Assembly: GCA_023391815.1 (NCBI GenBank)
Contig: JAEWAF010000124.1
Location: 1-38,028 of the forward strand
From: Pseudomonadota bacterium
GTDB lineage: Bacteria > Pseudomonadota > Gammaproteobacteria > Steroidobacterales > Steroidobacteraceae
Direction: 5' to 3'
DNA length: 38,028 nt
Part shown: one piece after another, positions 16,542 to 25,575 of the stretch
How positions within the stretch are numbered: the first letter of the stretch is position 1
Layout of the letters: each line of letters starts with the position of its first letter
The notes under the pieces: generated by a model
The model's input: the letters and a program-made list of their open reading frames with translations, nothing else
Databases searched by the model: none
Told to the model about the DNA's origin: nothing
Position numbers and translations under genes: made by a program

Positions 16542-19022
16542 TCAGAACGCCTGGCCGATCGAGAACTGGAAGCCTTCGGTCTCGTCGCCGTAATGCTCGG
16601 GCGTATCGCCGGTAACCTTCTTCAGCGGCACCGCGTAGCTGAACCGGAACACACCCAGCGGGGCCAGCCACTGCACGGCGACGCCGGCGGAATGGCGGAG
16701 CTGATCATAACTGAAGCCGTAGTCCACCGGGTGTCGCACGCCATTGGCATCCGGCGGGCCGGTGAACCTGATGTTCTGGTTCGAGAATATGTTACCGATG
16801 TCGTAGAACAGACTGAACCGGGCGCTGTTGCGCCACTTCTCCGGCATCGGCAGCAGCAGCTCGGTCTGCGCGATGGTCTTGATATTACCGCCGTACGGGC
16901 GGCCGAAATTGTCTTTCGGACCCAGGCGGCTCTCGCGGAAGCCGCGCACCGAGTCCGGGCCGCCGCCGAAATACTGCCGGTACGGCGGCAGCGCGGTGGT
17001 GTCGCCCAGCGCTTCGCCGTACGCCAGCTCGAGGTTGAACATCAACGTCAGGCTGCGCCAGATGGGCACGAATTGCAGGTAATCGTACGACGCGGTCCAG
17101 AACTCCACGTCGCTACCCGGCACCGTGTAACCGATGTTGAAACGATGACGCGCGCCGCGGTCGGCGAAGATCGCGCGGTTGCGCGAGTCATAACGCCAGC
17201 CGAGGTTCAGCTCGAGCGTGTCGAAGTCGCTGCTGTACAGGAAGTAGTCGTACGGGCTTACGCCAGGAGCGCATACGCCGTCGCTCGAAACATCCACGCA
17301 GCGCGTGCGCGAATTGCCGTTCGAACGCACCCAGTCGGTGGCCTGCTCGGCGCTGCCGCCCTGGCTGGTCACGAGCTCCGCGCGCTGCCCGGTCAGACCC
17401 ACACCCAGGTACTGATATTCGGTGATCGGCCAGTCGTAGTTGATGCCGAGCGTGATGGTCGTCGTGTCGAAGTCCGAGGTCGCGGACGTGAACTGAGTTA
17501 CGTCGCGATAGCCCGCCGAAATCGTTCGCTGCACTTCGTCGATGGTGGTGTAGCGATCGGTGTGCGAGAAGCTGAACGCCTTCGCGTAACGACCGGAGTT
17601 GACCTCCATCGCGATCCGGTTGCCCGTGCCCATGAAGTTCGAGTGCACGAAGTTGCCGTTCAGGATGATGGATTGCGACTCGGAGTAGCCGATGCCGCCG
17701 CCGAACTGGCCGGGCAGGCCCTCCTCGATCTGAAAATCGACGTCCACCAGGTCGGCCGCGCCCGGCACCTGATTGGTTTCCACCTCGACCTTCTGAATGA
17801 ACGGCAGACGCTGGATACGCTGTTTGGAGCGCTCCACCGCCGCGTTCGACAGGTATGAGCCTTCGAACTGGCGCATTTCGCGACGGAACACTTCGTCGTT
17901 CACGCCCGAAGTGCCGTTGAAGTTCACACGGCGCACGTACACCCGATTCTTCGGATCGACCACGAAGGTCAGCGAGATTTCCTTGGTCTCGTTGTTCGGC
18001 GTCGGCACCGGATCGACGGTCGCGAAGGCGTAGCCGTCGATGCCCAGGCGCAGCTTCATCGCTTCCTGGGTCGCGGTGATCTGCCGCAGCGAATACGTGT
18101 CGCCGGGCTTGAAGAAAATCAGACGACGCAGCTCCGACTCCGGCACCACCATGTTGCCGGCCATCTTGATCTCGGAGATCTTGAACACCTGGCCTTCGTC
18201 GACGTTGACGGTGACGAAAATATCGTCCTTCTCGGGCGCGATCGCGACCTGGGTCGAAGTCACGTGGAAGTTCGCGTAGCCGCGGTCCATGTAGTACGAG
18301 CGCAGCTTTTCCAGATCGCCCGACAGCGATTCGCGCGAGTAACGATCGTCCTGCTTGTACCAGGACAGCCAGTTCGGCGTGTTGAGCTCGAAGCCTTCGC
18401 GCAGCTCCTTGTCGGTGAACGCGGTATTGCCGGCGATGTTGATCTGGCGAATGCGGGCGCGCTTGCCCTCGTTCACGTCGATGGTCAGCTTGACCTTGTT
18501 ACCCGGCACTTCCTCGACCTTGGTGTCGACGCGCACCGCGTATTTGCCGCGCGAGAAATATTGATCGGTGAGGTATTGCTTGACCTCGTCCAGCACCGAC
18601 TGGTCGAAGGTCTTGCCGGTGGCCAGACCCACGTTGCGCAGCGACTTCTGCAGGTCCTCGGTCTTGATGTCCTTGTTGCCCTTGATCTCGAAGCTCTCGA
18701 TCGAGGGACGCTCCAGCACCGCGATCACCAGCGTGCCGCCGTCGCGTCGAATTTCGACGTCGCGGAAGAAGCCGGTGTTGTACATGGCACGCAGCGCTTC
18801 CTGAATACGGCGCTCGTCGATCTGGTCGCCGATGTTCACCGGCAGATAGTTATAGACCGTGCCTTCGGAAATACGCTGCAAGCCTTCGATACGAATATCG
18901 CCGACCGTGAAGCTCGCTTGCGAGGCGGTGACCTGCGCCACGGCCTGGCTTTGCCAAACACCTGGCACAGCGCCTGCCGCTGCGACCGCGAGCGTCGCGT
19001 GGATGATGGACTTCAACCGCAT
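16542..19022 (-). CDS. bamA: Outer membrane protein assembly factor BamA
   Basis: An 826-residue Omp85 protein, the core of the BAM complex that folds beta barrels into the outer membrane. The signal peptide ends near residue 29. Five POTRA domains cover about 38-435 (FTVGDIRIEGLQRISEGTVYNYL begins the first), and the 16-strand barrel follows. The conserved loop-6 motif VRGF is at 692-695 and the chain ends in the usual aromatic (QFSIGQAF). Two cysteines (C575 and C584) lie in a predicted extracellular loop, unlike E. coli BamA where the pair is in loop 6. AGGG-type purine stretches precede the ATG. It follows rseP after 78 bases. Confidence 0.97.
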   Translation of the reverse strand: MRLKSIIHATLAVAAAGAVPGVWQSQAVAQVTASQASFTVGDIRIEGLQRISEGTVYNYLPVNIGDQIDERRIQEALRAMYNTGFFRDVEIRRDGGTLVIAVLERPSIESFEIKGNKDIKTEDLQKSLRNVGLATGKTFDQSVLDEVKQYLTDQYFSRGKYAVRVDTKVEEVPGNKVKLTIDVNEGKRARIRQINIAGNTAFTDKELREGFELNTPNWLSWYKQDDRYSRESLSGDLEKLRSYYMDRGYANFHVTSTQVAIAPEKDDIFVTVNVDEGQVFKISEIKMAGNMVVPESELRRLIFFKPGDTYSLRQITATQEAMKLRLGIDGYAFATVDPVPTPNNETKEISLTFVVDPKNRVYVRRVNFNGTSGVNDEVFRREMRQFEGSYLSNAAVERSKQRIQRLPFIQKVEVETNQVPGAADLVDVDFQIEEGLPGQFGGGIGYSESQSIILNGNFVHSNFMGTGNRIAMEVNSGRYAKAFSFSHTDRYTTIDEVQRTISAGYRDVTQFTSATSDFDTTTITLGINYDWPITEYQYLGVGLTGQRAELVTSQGGSAEQATDWVRSNGNSRTRCVDVSSDGVCAPGVSPYDYFLYSSDFDTLELNLGWRYDSRNRAIFADRGARHRFNIGYTVPGSDVEFWTASYDYLQFVPIWRSLTLMFNLELAYGEALGDTTALPPYRQYFGGGPDSVRGFRESRLGPKDNFGRPYGGNIKTIAQTELLLPMPEKWRNSARFSLFYDIGNIFSNQNIRFTGPPDANGVRHPVDYGFSYDQLRHSAGVAVQWLAPLGVFRFSYAVPLKKVTGDTPEHYGDETEGFQFSIGQAF

Positions 19023-19100
19023 CGGCCCTATGCCCCTAATAGATCTTTGGAATGCGCCGCCGCCGCGCCCTGCTGTTGCATCATAAGCGTCAGGGACGGT

Positions 19101-20501
19101 CTAGTTCAGATGTCGCACGATGTCGTTGTAGAAGGCCAGTGTCATCATCAGGATCAACATCGCGATGCCAATGCTCTGTCCGAGCTGTTGTGCACGTTCT
19201 GAGACCGGCCGGCCCTTCACCAGTTCCGCGAGCTGATAAACGATCTGGCCGCCGTCCAGAATCGGGATCGGCAACAGGTTCAGCACGCCCAGGCTGATGC
19301 TGATCAGCGCCAGGGTGCTCAGGAAAAAGCGCCAGCCCTGCCGGATCGCGAAGCCGGTGGTCTCGGCGATGCTGATCGGCCCGGAAATCGCCTTCAACGA
19401 CACGTTGCCGGTCACGATGCGACCCACGATCCGCAGCGTGAACACGGAGGTGTCCCAGGTCTTCGCGGCCGCGTGGCCGATGGAGCCGATCACGCCGTAC
19501 TTCTGCAGGGCCACCATGTCCTCGACGGTGCGCCCGGTCTTGATCGGCTTGTTCTCCGGCCCGATGCCGATCAGGCCGATGCGCTTGCCGCCCGCGTCGC
19601 TCTCGCCGATGGTGAGCGGCACCGTGATGATCTCACCATTGCGCCGGATCTGCAGCGTCACTGCGCGCCCGGGGTTCGGCTTGACCTGCGTGACCAGCTC
19701 GTTGAAGTCGGCGATCGGCTGGTCGTCCAGCTTCAGGATCTCATCGCCCTTCTGGATGCCGGCGCGCGAGGCGGCGGTGTTGTCCATCACGGTGGCGACC
19801 ACTGCGGGCACTCTGGGTTGCCAGATATCGAAGCCCAGGCCCGGCAATAGTGCGTCGGGCTGCGTCAGCTCACGGCTGCGATTACCGGTCTCGAGCGTGA
19901 CATCGCGCTCGCTGCCGTCCACACCGCGCACGCGCATGTGAATGGTGCCATCGTCGGTCAGATCTTCGATGATGGCGAGCGTGGCGTCTTCCCAAGTGTC
20001 GGTGGGATGACCCGCGACCTGGATGATGTGATCTTCGTAACGCAGGCCAGCGTGCGCGGCGATCGAATTCGGGGCCACTTCGCCGACGATGGAGCGCGGC
20101 GCCGGCACGCCCGCGGTGAACAGAATCCAGTACAGAAACACCGCGAAAATCAGGTTGAACACCGGGCCGGCGAGCAGCACCGCGATGCGCTTCCACACCG
20201 GCTGACGAGTGAACGCGCGCGGCAGCTCGTGCGCCGGCACGTCGCCTTCGCGCTCATCCAGCAGCTTCACATACCCGCCGAGCGGGATGGCGGCGACCAC
20301 GTATTCGACCTGATCCTGGTCGCGACCGGTCCGCTGCCACAGCGGCTTGCCGAAGCCGATCGAGAACCGCAGCACCTTGATGCCGAGGCGGCGCGCCACC
20401 CAGTAATGGCCGAATTCGTGCACCGAGACCAGGATGCCGATGGCAATGACGAACCCGATGGCGGAGATCAGCCATTCCAGGGGATTGCTCGGTGTAATCA
20501 T
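19101..20501 (-). CDS. rseP: RIP metalloprotease RseP (site-2 protease)
   Basis: A 466-residue intramembrane zinc protease that cuts the anti-sigma factor RseA during the sigma-E envelope stress response and also clears signal-peptide remnants. The zinc motif HExxH is H28-E29-F-G-H32 in the first membrane helix, and the third ligand lies in LLPIPILDGG near the C-terminus. Two PDZ domains lie in the periplasmic part (about 115-200 and 205-300, the second with AGIQKGDEIL). Four membrane segments are visible. The ATG at 20501 has GGGAG 7 bases ahead and overlaps the dxr stop as ATGA, so the two are translationally coupled; a GTG two codons upstream is unlikely. Confidence 0.96.
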   Translation of the reverse strand: MITPSNPLEWLISAIGFVIAIGILVSVHEFGHYWVARRLGIKVLRFSIGFGKPLWQRTGRDQDQVEYVVAAIPLGGYVKLLDEREGDVPAHELPRAFTRQPVWKRIAVLLAGPVFNLIFAVFLYWILFTAGVPAPRSIVGEVAPNSIAAHAGLRYEDHIIQVAGHPTDTWEDATLAIIEDLTDDGTIHMRVRGVDGSERDVTLETGNRSRELTQPDALLPGLGFDIWQPRVPAVVATVMDNTAASRAGIQKGDEILKLDDQPIADFNELVTQVKPNPGRAVTLQIRRNGEIITVPLTIGESDAGGKRIGLIGIGPENKPIKTGRTVEDMVALQKYGVIGSIGHAAAKTWDTSVFTLRIVGRIVTGNVSLKAISGPISIAETTGFAIRQGWRFFLSTLALISISLGVLNLLPIPILDGGQIVYQLAELVKGRPVSERAQQLGQSIGIAMLILMMTLAFYNDIVRHLN

Positions 20502-21706
20502 GCACACACTCCCGCGGTCGCCGTCAGCGCCGCTTGCGCCTCGCGGCGCGCCCAGTCATCCGCGCTCAATACATCGTCGAGCGAGCTCGCGGGCAGCGTC
20601 CGGTGACGCGCCAGCACGCGCTCGATCACTTCCGGAATGTCCAGGAACGACAACCGGCGCTGTAAGAAAGCTTCGACAGCAATTTCGTTCGCTGCGTTCA
20701 ATACCGCCGGAGCGGTACCGCCCGCCTCCGCCGCCGAGCGCGCCAGCCGCAGGCACGGGAATCGGGTCGCGTCGGGCGCTTCGAAATCGAGCCGCGCGGC
20801 CCGCAAAATATCGAGCGATTCTACACCCGAGGCAATGCGCTCCGGCCAGCCGAGTGCGTGCGCGATGGGCGTGCGCATGTCGGGATTTCCCAACTGCGCG
20901 AGCATCGAACCGTCGATGTATTCAACCAACGAGTGCACGATGCTCTGGGGATGCACCACCACTTCAACCTGCGCCGGCGGCAGCGCGAACAGCAGACAGG
21001 CCTCGATCTGCTCCAGCCCCTTGTTCATGAGCGTGGCCGAATCGACCGAGATCTTGCGGCCCATCACCCAGCGCGGATGTTTGCAGGCTTGCTCGGGCGT
21101 GACCGCGCGCAATGCGCTGGTCGGCGTGCGCAGAAACGGACCGCCGGAAGCGGTCAGCAACACTCGTCTCACATCGGCGCGAGTGATGCCGGCCGGGGTC
21201 GCGCCCGGTCCGCTCATGCATTGGAACACGGCGTTGTGCTCGCTATCCACGGGCAATAACGTCGCCCCGCCCTCGCGCACCGCTTGCATGAACAAGGGCC
21301 CGGACATTACCAAAGCTTCCTTGTTCGCGAGCATGATCCGCTTGCCGGCGCGGGCCGCGGCGAGGCTGGAACGCAGGCCGGCGGCACCGACGATTGCTGC
21401 CATCACGGCGTCGACCTGCTCGTGAGCGGCCACTTCACTCAGTGCCGCTTCGCCGACCAATACACGTGTCGAGCTGCTGGCGGACTGCAATTCAGAGGTG
21501 AGCTTCGCGGCCGCGGCTGGATCGACCACCACCGCAAATTGCGGACGATGGGCGAGGCATTGCTCACGCAGCCGCGCGATGTTGTTGTGCGCGGTGAGCG
21601 CGAACACTTCGAAACGATCGGGATGACGAGCGAGCACGTCGAGCGTGCTCAGGCCGATGCTGCCGGTCGAGCCGAGCACCGCGACCTTCATGCGGGCCGC
21701 GCTCAT
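20498..21706 (-). CDS. dxr: 1-deoxy-D-xylulose-5-phosphate reductoisomerase
   Basis: A 402-residue NADPH-dependent enzyme that makes 2-C-methyl-D-erythritol 4-phosphate in the non-mevalonate isoprenoid pathway. The N-terminal nucleotide site is LGSTGSIG, the central block is ANKEALVMSG, and the metal/substrate site is in PVDSEHNAVFQC with SVDSATLMNKGLE later. The start at 21706 (MSAARMKVAVLG) overlaps the cdsA stop as ATGA; a second ATG five codons in is also possible. The end overlaps the rseP start. Its product feeds UppS, encoded two genes upstream. Confidence 0.97.
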   Translation of the reverse strand: MSAARMKVAVLGSTGSIGLSTLDVLARHPDRFEVFALTAHNNIARLREQCLAHRPQFAVVVDPAAAAKLTSELQSASSSTRVLVGEAALSEVAAHEQVDAVMAAIVGAAGLRSSLAAARAGKRIMLANKEALVMSGPLFMQAVREGGATLLPVDSEHNAVFQCMSGPGATPAGITRADVRRVLLTASGGPFLRTPTSALRAVTPEQACKHPRWVMGRKISVDSATLMNKGLEQIEACLLFALPPAQVEVVVHPQSIVHSLVEYIDGSMLAQLGNPDMRTPIAHALGWPERIASGVESLDILRAARLDFEAPDATRFPCLRLARSAAEAGGTAPAVLNAANEIAVEAFLQRRLSFLDIPEVIERVLARHRTLPASSLDDVLSADDWARREAQAALTATAGVCA

Positions 21707-22497
21707 CGCAGCAGCCCCAGCCGTTCCAGACCGATCAGAAACACCGGCGCGGCGGCGGTCACGCTGTCGACACGATCGAGCACGCCACCGTGGCCGGGCA
21801 GCAGATTGCCGCTGTCCTTCAGGCCAACGTGACGTTTGAACATGCTCTCGGTCAGGTCGCCGATCACCGAGGCGATCGCGACCACGATACACAACGTCAT
21901 GAAAGGCACCGTGTCCATGCCGAACCACCAGACGCCGAACGCAGCCATCAATGCCGCCGCCAGCATGCCACCGCCCACACCTTCCCAGGTTTTACCCGGG
22001 CTGACCCGCGGCGCCAGCTTGTGTTTGCCGAGGGCCCGACCTGCGAAATATGCGCCTATATCGGCGGCTACGACCAGCAGCAGAAGGAACAACATCAATT
22101 GCGGACCCTGCGCATGTAATCGCGCCAGGGCCAGCCAGACCGGCACAAGCGCGAACAAGCCGGCGACCGCCGCCGTCGCGCGATTCACGCTCGCTGGCGC
22201 GAACGCAATCCAGAGCAGTGCCAGCACCCACCAGGCGAGGGATGCATACAGCAGCAGACTCGATCCGGCGCTGTCGATGCCGACGTACCAGGCCACGCCG
22301 AGACACGCCGCGATGAAGGCAACGTAGGCCAATCGGGTCGAGGTGTGAGTGAATCCAGGAAAGGCCGACCACTCCCAGGCCCCGGCCGCGACCAGCAGCG
22401 CCAGCACGGCGACTGTGATCGGATGAGGAACCCAGAGAATGACGAAGATGACGCAGGGAGCCAGGATCAGCGCCGTGATCACCCGCTGACGAAGCAT
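21703..22497 (-). CDS. cdsA: Phosphatidate cytidylyltransferase (CDP-diglyceride synthase)
   Basis: A 264-residue inner-membrane enzyme that forms CDP-diacylglycerol from phosphatidate and CTP, the branch point of phospholipid synthesis. About eight hydrophobic segments are visible. The family signature runs SMFKRHVGLKDSG then NLLPGHGGVLDRVD close to the C-terminus, containing the K-D and D-R-x-D residues that bind metal and substrate. The ATG at 22497 shares its A with the uppS stop (TGATG), and its own stop overlaps dxr. The longer open frame upstream of the ATG is antisense-like shadow of uppS and is not part of the gene. Confidence 0.96.
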   Translation of the reverse strand: MLRQRVITALILAPCVIFVILWVPHPITVAVLALLVAAGAWEWSAFPGFTHTSTRLAYVAFIAACLGVAWYVGIDSAGSSLLLYASLAWWVLALLWIAFAPASVNRATAAVAGLFALVPVWLALARLHAQGPQLMLFLLLLVVAADIGAYFAGRALGKHKLAPRVSPGKTWEGVGGGMLAAALMAAFGVWWFGMDTVPFMTLCIVVAIASVIGDLTESMFKRHVGLKDSGNLLPGHGGVLDRVDSVTAAAPVFLIGLERLGLLR

Positions 22498-23246
22498 CAG
22501 CGCGCCCCCGCCTGGCCCGGGGTCAGGCCGAAACGGCGCTGTCGGCGCGAGAAATGCTCGATCGCCGCGTCCAGCTCCCTGGTCCCGAAATCCGGCCAGA
22601 GCGTGTCGCAGAAGTACAGCTCGGTGTAGGCCAGGTTCCACAGCAGAAAGTTGCTGATGCGCTGTTCTCCCCCGGTACGGATGAGCAGGTCGGGATCGGG
22701 CAGCCCGGCCAGCGCTAGGTGCGCGTCGAGCGCCGCCTCGTCGATGGCGTCGCTCTGTATCTCTCCGGCAGCGCAGCGTCGGGCAAGTTCCCGGGCGGAA
22801 TTGGCGATATCCCACCGGCCGCCGTAGGCGACCGCGATCACCAGTGCCATGCCCTTGTTGTCGGCGGTGAGGCGCATGGCGCCTTCCATCCGTTCACGCA
22901 ACGCCGTGGACAGTTGCGACAGGTTGCCGATGAAACGGACCCGCAGGCCGTTCTTGTGCAAGCCCTCGATCTCCTGATCGAGCGCCTCGAGGAACTTGTT
23001 CATCAGCACCGACACTTCTTCGCGCGGCCGCTGCCAGTTCTCGCTGGAGAACGCGAACAAGGTGAGCGCTTCGATGCCGCGCTGGGCGCAGGCCTCGACG
23101 GTCTGTTTGACCGTGCGCACGCCCATGCCATGACCGGCAGTTCGCGGCAACGCGCGAGCCGAGGCCCAGCGACCGTTGCCATCCATGATCACCGCGATAT
23201 GCCGCGGCACGCCGCCCGAGCTTGAGTTCTTCACTAGCGGGTTCAA
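22497..23246 (-). CDS. uppS: Undecaprenyl diphosphate synthase (cis-prenyltransferase)
   Basis: A 249-residue enzyme that makes the C55 lipid carrier for peptidoglycan and O-antigen from farnesyl diphosphate and IPP. The catalytic aspartate is in HIAVIMDGNGRWA, followed by GHGMGVRTV and FAFSSENWQRP. The C-terminal RTGGEQRISNFLLWNLAYTE block binds IPP. The start is uncertain: TTG at 23246 lies 4 bases after the frr stop, and GTG at 23234 is the alternative; neither has a clear ribosome-binding site, so translation probably depends on coupling to frr. Confidence 0.96.
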   Translation of the reverse strand: MNPLVKNSSSGGVPRHIAVIMDGNGRWASARALPRTAGHGMGVRTVKQTVEACAQRGIEALTLFAFSSENWQRPREEVSVLMNKFLEALDQEIEGLHKNGLRVRFIGNLSQLSTALRERMEGAMRLTADNKGMALVIAVAYGGRWDIANSARELARRCAAGEIQSDAIDEAALDAHLALAGLPDPDLLIRTGGEQRISNFLLWNLAYTELYFCDTLWPDFGTRELDAAIEHFSRRQRRFGLTPGQAGAR

Positions 23247-23250
23247 CAGG

Positions 23251-23808
23251 TCAGATCTGCATCAGCTCTTTTTCTTTTTCCTGCAGCACCTGCTCGATCT
23301 CGGCAACGTACTTGTCGGTGAGCTTCTGCACTTCTTCGCCGGCGCGCCGCTCGTCGTCCTGCGACAGCAGCTTCTCCTTGAGCATGTCCTTGATCTCGGT
23401 GTTCACGTCGCGACGCACGTTACGAACCGCGACGCGCGCGTTCTCCGCTTCATGGCGCACGACCTTGGTGAGATCGCGACGGCGCTCTTCGGTGAGCGGC
23501 GGCATCGGCACGCGAATCACGGTGCCCGCGGTGTTCGGCATCAAGCCGAGGTCGGACTTCATGATCGCTTTCTCGATCACCCCGACCATGGTCTTTTCCC
23601 AAGGCGTCACGGTGATGGTGCGCGCGTCTTCCAGAGCGATGTTTGCTACCTGGTTCAAAGGCACTTCGTTGCCGTAGTACTCGACACGAATGTGCTCGAG
23701 CAGGCTCGGGTGCGCGCGACCGGTGCGCAGCCGCTTCAGCTCATTGCGAAACGCGACGACGCATTTCTGCATACGCTCGACGGCGTCTTTTTTTACGTCT
23801 TCCAGCAT
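23251..23808 (-). CDS. frr: Ribosome recycling factor
   Basis: A 185-residue tRNA-mimic that, with EF-G, splits the post-termination 70S ribosome. It has the two-domain pattern: three-helix bundle with LKRLRTGRAHPSLLE near the front, beta domain with VPLNQVANIALEDARTITVTPWEK (domain II), and the long C-terminal helices with EERRRDLTKVVRHEAENARVAVRNVRRD. The length matches E. coli (185). GGAG stands 7 bases before the ATG. It follows pyrH by 26 bases and precedes uppS by 4. Confidence 0.98.
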   Translation of the reverse strand: MLEDVKKDAVERMQKCVVAFRNELKRLRTGRAHPSLLEHIRVEYYGNEVPLNQVANIALEDARTITVTPWEKTMVGVIEKAIMKSDLGLMPNTAGTVIRVPMPPLTEERRRDLTKVVRHEAENARVAVRNVRRDVNTEIKDMLKEKLLSQDDERRAGEEVQKLTDKYVAEIEQVLQEKEKELMQI

Positions 23809-23834
23809 GGTCGTTCTCCAAGTCGAGCGTCAGC

Positions 23835-24566
23835 TCAACCGTTTGTTACCAGCGTCCCCACGTCCTCGCCGCGCACGATACGCAGCAGCTCGCCGGGAGT
23901 GTTCAAGTCGAATACGCGCAGCGGCAGGTTGTTGTCGCGGCACATGACGATGGCGGTGGCGTCCATCACGTTCAGCCGATCCGTCAGCACCTTCTCGAAG
24001 GTGAGACGCGAATAACGCGTGGCATTCGGATTTTTCATCGGGTCGTCCGAATAAATGCCGTTGACCTTGGTGGCCTTGAGCAGCAAGTCCGCTTCGATCT
24101 CGATGGCTCGCAACGAGGCCGCCGTGTCGGTCGTGAAGAACGGATTGCCGGTGCCGGCGGCGAGAATCGTGACCCGTCCTTTCTCCAGGTGCCGAACGGC
24201 GCGACGGCGGATGTATTCCTCGCACACCTCGTTGATCCGGATCGCCGACATCACGCGCGCGTGCATGCCGAGCGCCTCAACCGCGTCCTGCATGGCGAGG
24301 GAGTTCATTACCGTCGCCAGCATACCCATGTGATCGCCGGTGACCCGGTCCATGCCGGAGCGCGCCAGACCGGCGCCGCGGAAGATATTGCCACCACCGA
24401 TGACCACCGCCACCTGCATGCCGAGGCCCATCACCTCGCGGATTTCCATCGCCACGCGCTTCAGGAACTTCGGATCGATGCCGTAATCCTCATCGCCCAT
24501 CAGCGCTTCGCCGGAGAGCTTCAGGAGGATGCGGCGTAGGCCGTTCGGAGCGGGACTGGCTGCCAT
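23835..24566 (-). CDS. pyrH: UMP kinase
   Basis: A 243-residue hexameric kinase of the amino-acid kinase family that phosphorylates UMP to UDP with ATP; GTP activates it and UTP inhibits it in characterised homologues. Motifs are RILLKLSGEAL (phosphate loop), VVIGGGNIFRG, ADHMGMLAT-type block (GDHMGMLATVMNSLAM) and AAGTGNPFFTTDTAA, with the ATP-binding KVNGIYSDDPMKNPNA. The start ATG has AGGG about 5 bases upstream. It is separated from tsf by a hairpin terminator with a possible new promoter, so its supply may be partly independent of rpsB-tsf. Confidence 0.98.
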   Translation of the reverse strand: MAASPAPNGLRRILLKLSGEALMGDEDYGIDPKFLKRVAMEIREVMGLGMQVAVVIGGGNIFRGAGLARSGMDRVTGDHMGMLATVMNSLAMQDAVEALGMHARVMSAIRINEVCEEYIRRRAVRHLEKGRVTILAAGTGNPFFTTDTAASLRAIEIEADLLLKATKVNGIYSDDPMKNPNATRYSRLTFEKVLTDRLNVMDATAIVMCRDNNLPLRVFDLNTPGELLRIVRGEDVGTLVTNG

Positions 24567-24598
24567 GAAAACCCTGCTTTCAGATAAAACTGTCGGCC

Positions 24599-24604
24599 AT
24601 TATA
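24599..24604 (-). promoter_or_regulatory. Candidate -10 element for pyrH-frr-uppS
   Basis: On the minus strand this reads TATAAT, a perfect -10 box, starting inside the T-rich tail of the tsf terminator. A TTGAAC at 24630-24625 could be the -35 element but its spacer is 20 bases, longer than usual. Transcription would start near 24592, about 25 bases before the pyrH ATG. Confidence 0.4.
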
Positions 24605-24628
24605 AAGAACCCCGCCGAAGCGGGGTTC
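24600..24628 (-). terminator. Intrinsic terminator after rpsB-tsf
   Basis: GAACCCCGC and GCGGGGTTC (24607-24615 and 24620-24628) form a 9-bp stem. Read on the transcribed strand the loop is UUCG closed by C-G, an unusually stable tetraloop, followed by TTTATAAT. It lies 41 bases past the tsf stop and should end most rpsB-tsf transcripts. Confidence 0.75.
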
Positions 24629-24668
24629 AAATCGTAATGTCAGTGTAATGTCTGTTTAGGGCCGGCGG

Positions 24669-25568
24669 TTACGCCTTCTTGGCGCTCTCCACCTGCTTGC
24701 GCACTTCCTCGGCGAAATCTTCCTGCTTCTTCTCGATGCCGGCGCCGACCTCGTAACGCACGATGGACAGCACTTCGCCGCCCGCCTTCTTCAGATACTG
24801 CTCGACGGTCTGCTTGTCGTCCTTGACGAACGGCTGGCCCATGAGGGTGATTTCGTTCAGCCACTTGCGGACCTTGCCCTCGACGATTTTCTCGAGCAGC
24901 TCGCGCGGCTTGCCGGCGTTCTTCGGGTCCTGCGCGGCCTGCTCGACGAACACGCCCTTTTCCTTGGCGACTTCATCGGCCGGCACTTCGGCGGCGGTGA
25001 CGCGCGCCGGGTTGATCGCGGCGACGTGCATCGCGATGTCCTTGGCGACCGCGTCGTCACCGGCCTTCATCGCGACCAGCGCGCCGATGCGCGTGCCGTG
25101 CAGATAGGCACCGACCACGGCCGGGGCTTCGACGATCTGGAAACGACGCACGGTGATGTTCTCGCCGATCTTGGCGATCAACGCACGACGCGTGTCCTCG
25201 ACCGGCTGGCCGCCGGGAATCGTGAGCGAGCCGAGCGCTTCGACGCTGGCCGGCTTCTGCTCCAGCGCAACCTTCGCGACCGCGCTGGCGAAGTTCTGGA
25301 AGTCCTTCTCACGCGCGACGAAGTCCGTCTCGCAGTTCACTTCGACGATCGCGGCCCGCTTGCCGTCGGCCGAGCGCTCCAGAACGATCACGCCCTCGGC
25401 GGCGACGCGGGAGGCCTTCTTGTCGGCCTTGGCCAGACCGGCCTTGCGCATCGCTTCCGCGGCGGCGTCCAGGTCGCCATTGGCTTCGACCAGCGCCTTC
25501 TTACATTCCATCATGCCCGCGCCGGTTCTCTCGCGCAGGATCTTTACTGCTTCAGCTGTAACGGCCAT
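24669..25568 (-). CDS. tsf: Translation elongation factor Ts
   Basis: A 299-residue guanine-nucleotide exchange factor that recharges EF-Tu. The N-terminal UBA-like domain has LRERTGAGMMECKKALVEANGD; the contact block for EF-Tu is NCETDFVAREKDFQNFA; the core and C-terminal modules follow, ending RYEVGAGIEKKQEDFAEEV. It is somewhat longer than E. coli EF-Ts (283). CGGAG lies 10 bases before the ATG. It begins 7 bases after the rpsB stop. Confidence 0.98.
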   Translation of the reverse strand: MAVTAEAVKILRERTGAGMMECKKALVEANGDLDAAAEAMRKAGLAKADKKASRVAAEGVIVLERSADGKRAAIVEVNCETDFVAREKDFQNFASAVAKVALEQKPASVEALGSLTIPGGQPVEDTRRALIAKIGENITVRRFQIVEAPAVVGAYLHGTRIGALVAMKAGDDAVAKDIAMHVAAINPARVTAAEVPADEVAKEKGVFVEQAAQDPKNAGKPRELLEKIVEGKVRKWLNEITLMGQPFVKDDKQTVEQYLKKAGGEVLSIVRYEVGAGIEKKQEDFAEEVRKQVESAKKA

Positions 25569-25575
25569 GGATCAA

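Noticed and set aside
16449..17858. 469-codon plus-strand open frame opposite bamA
   Set aside because: Antisense shadow of the BamA barrel, rich in Arg, His and Val with no family resemblance.
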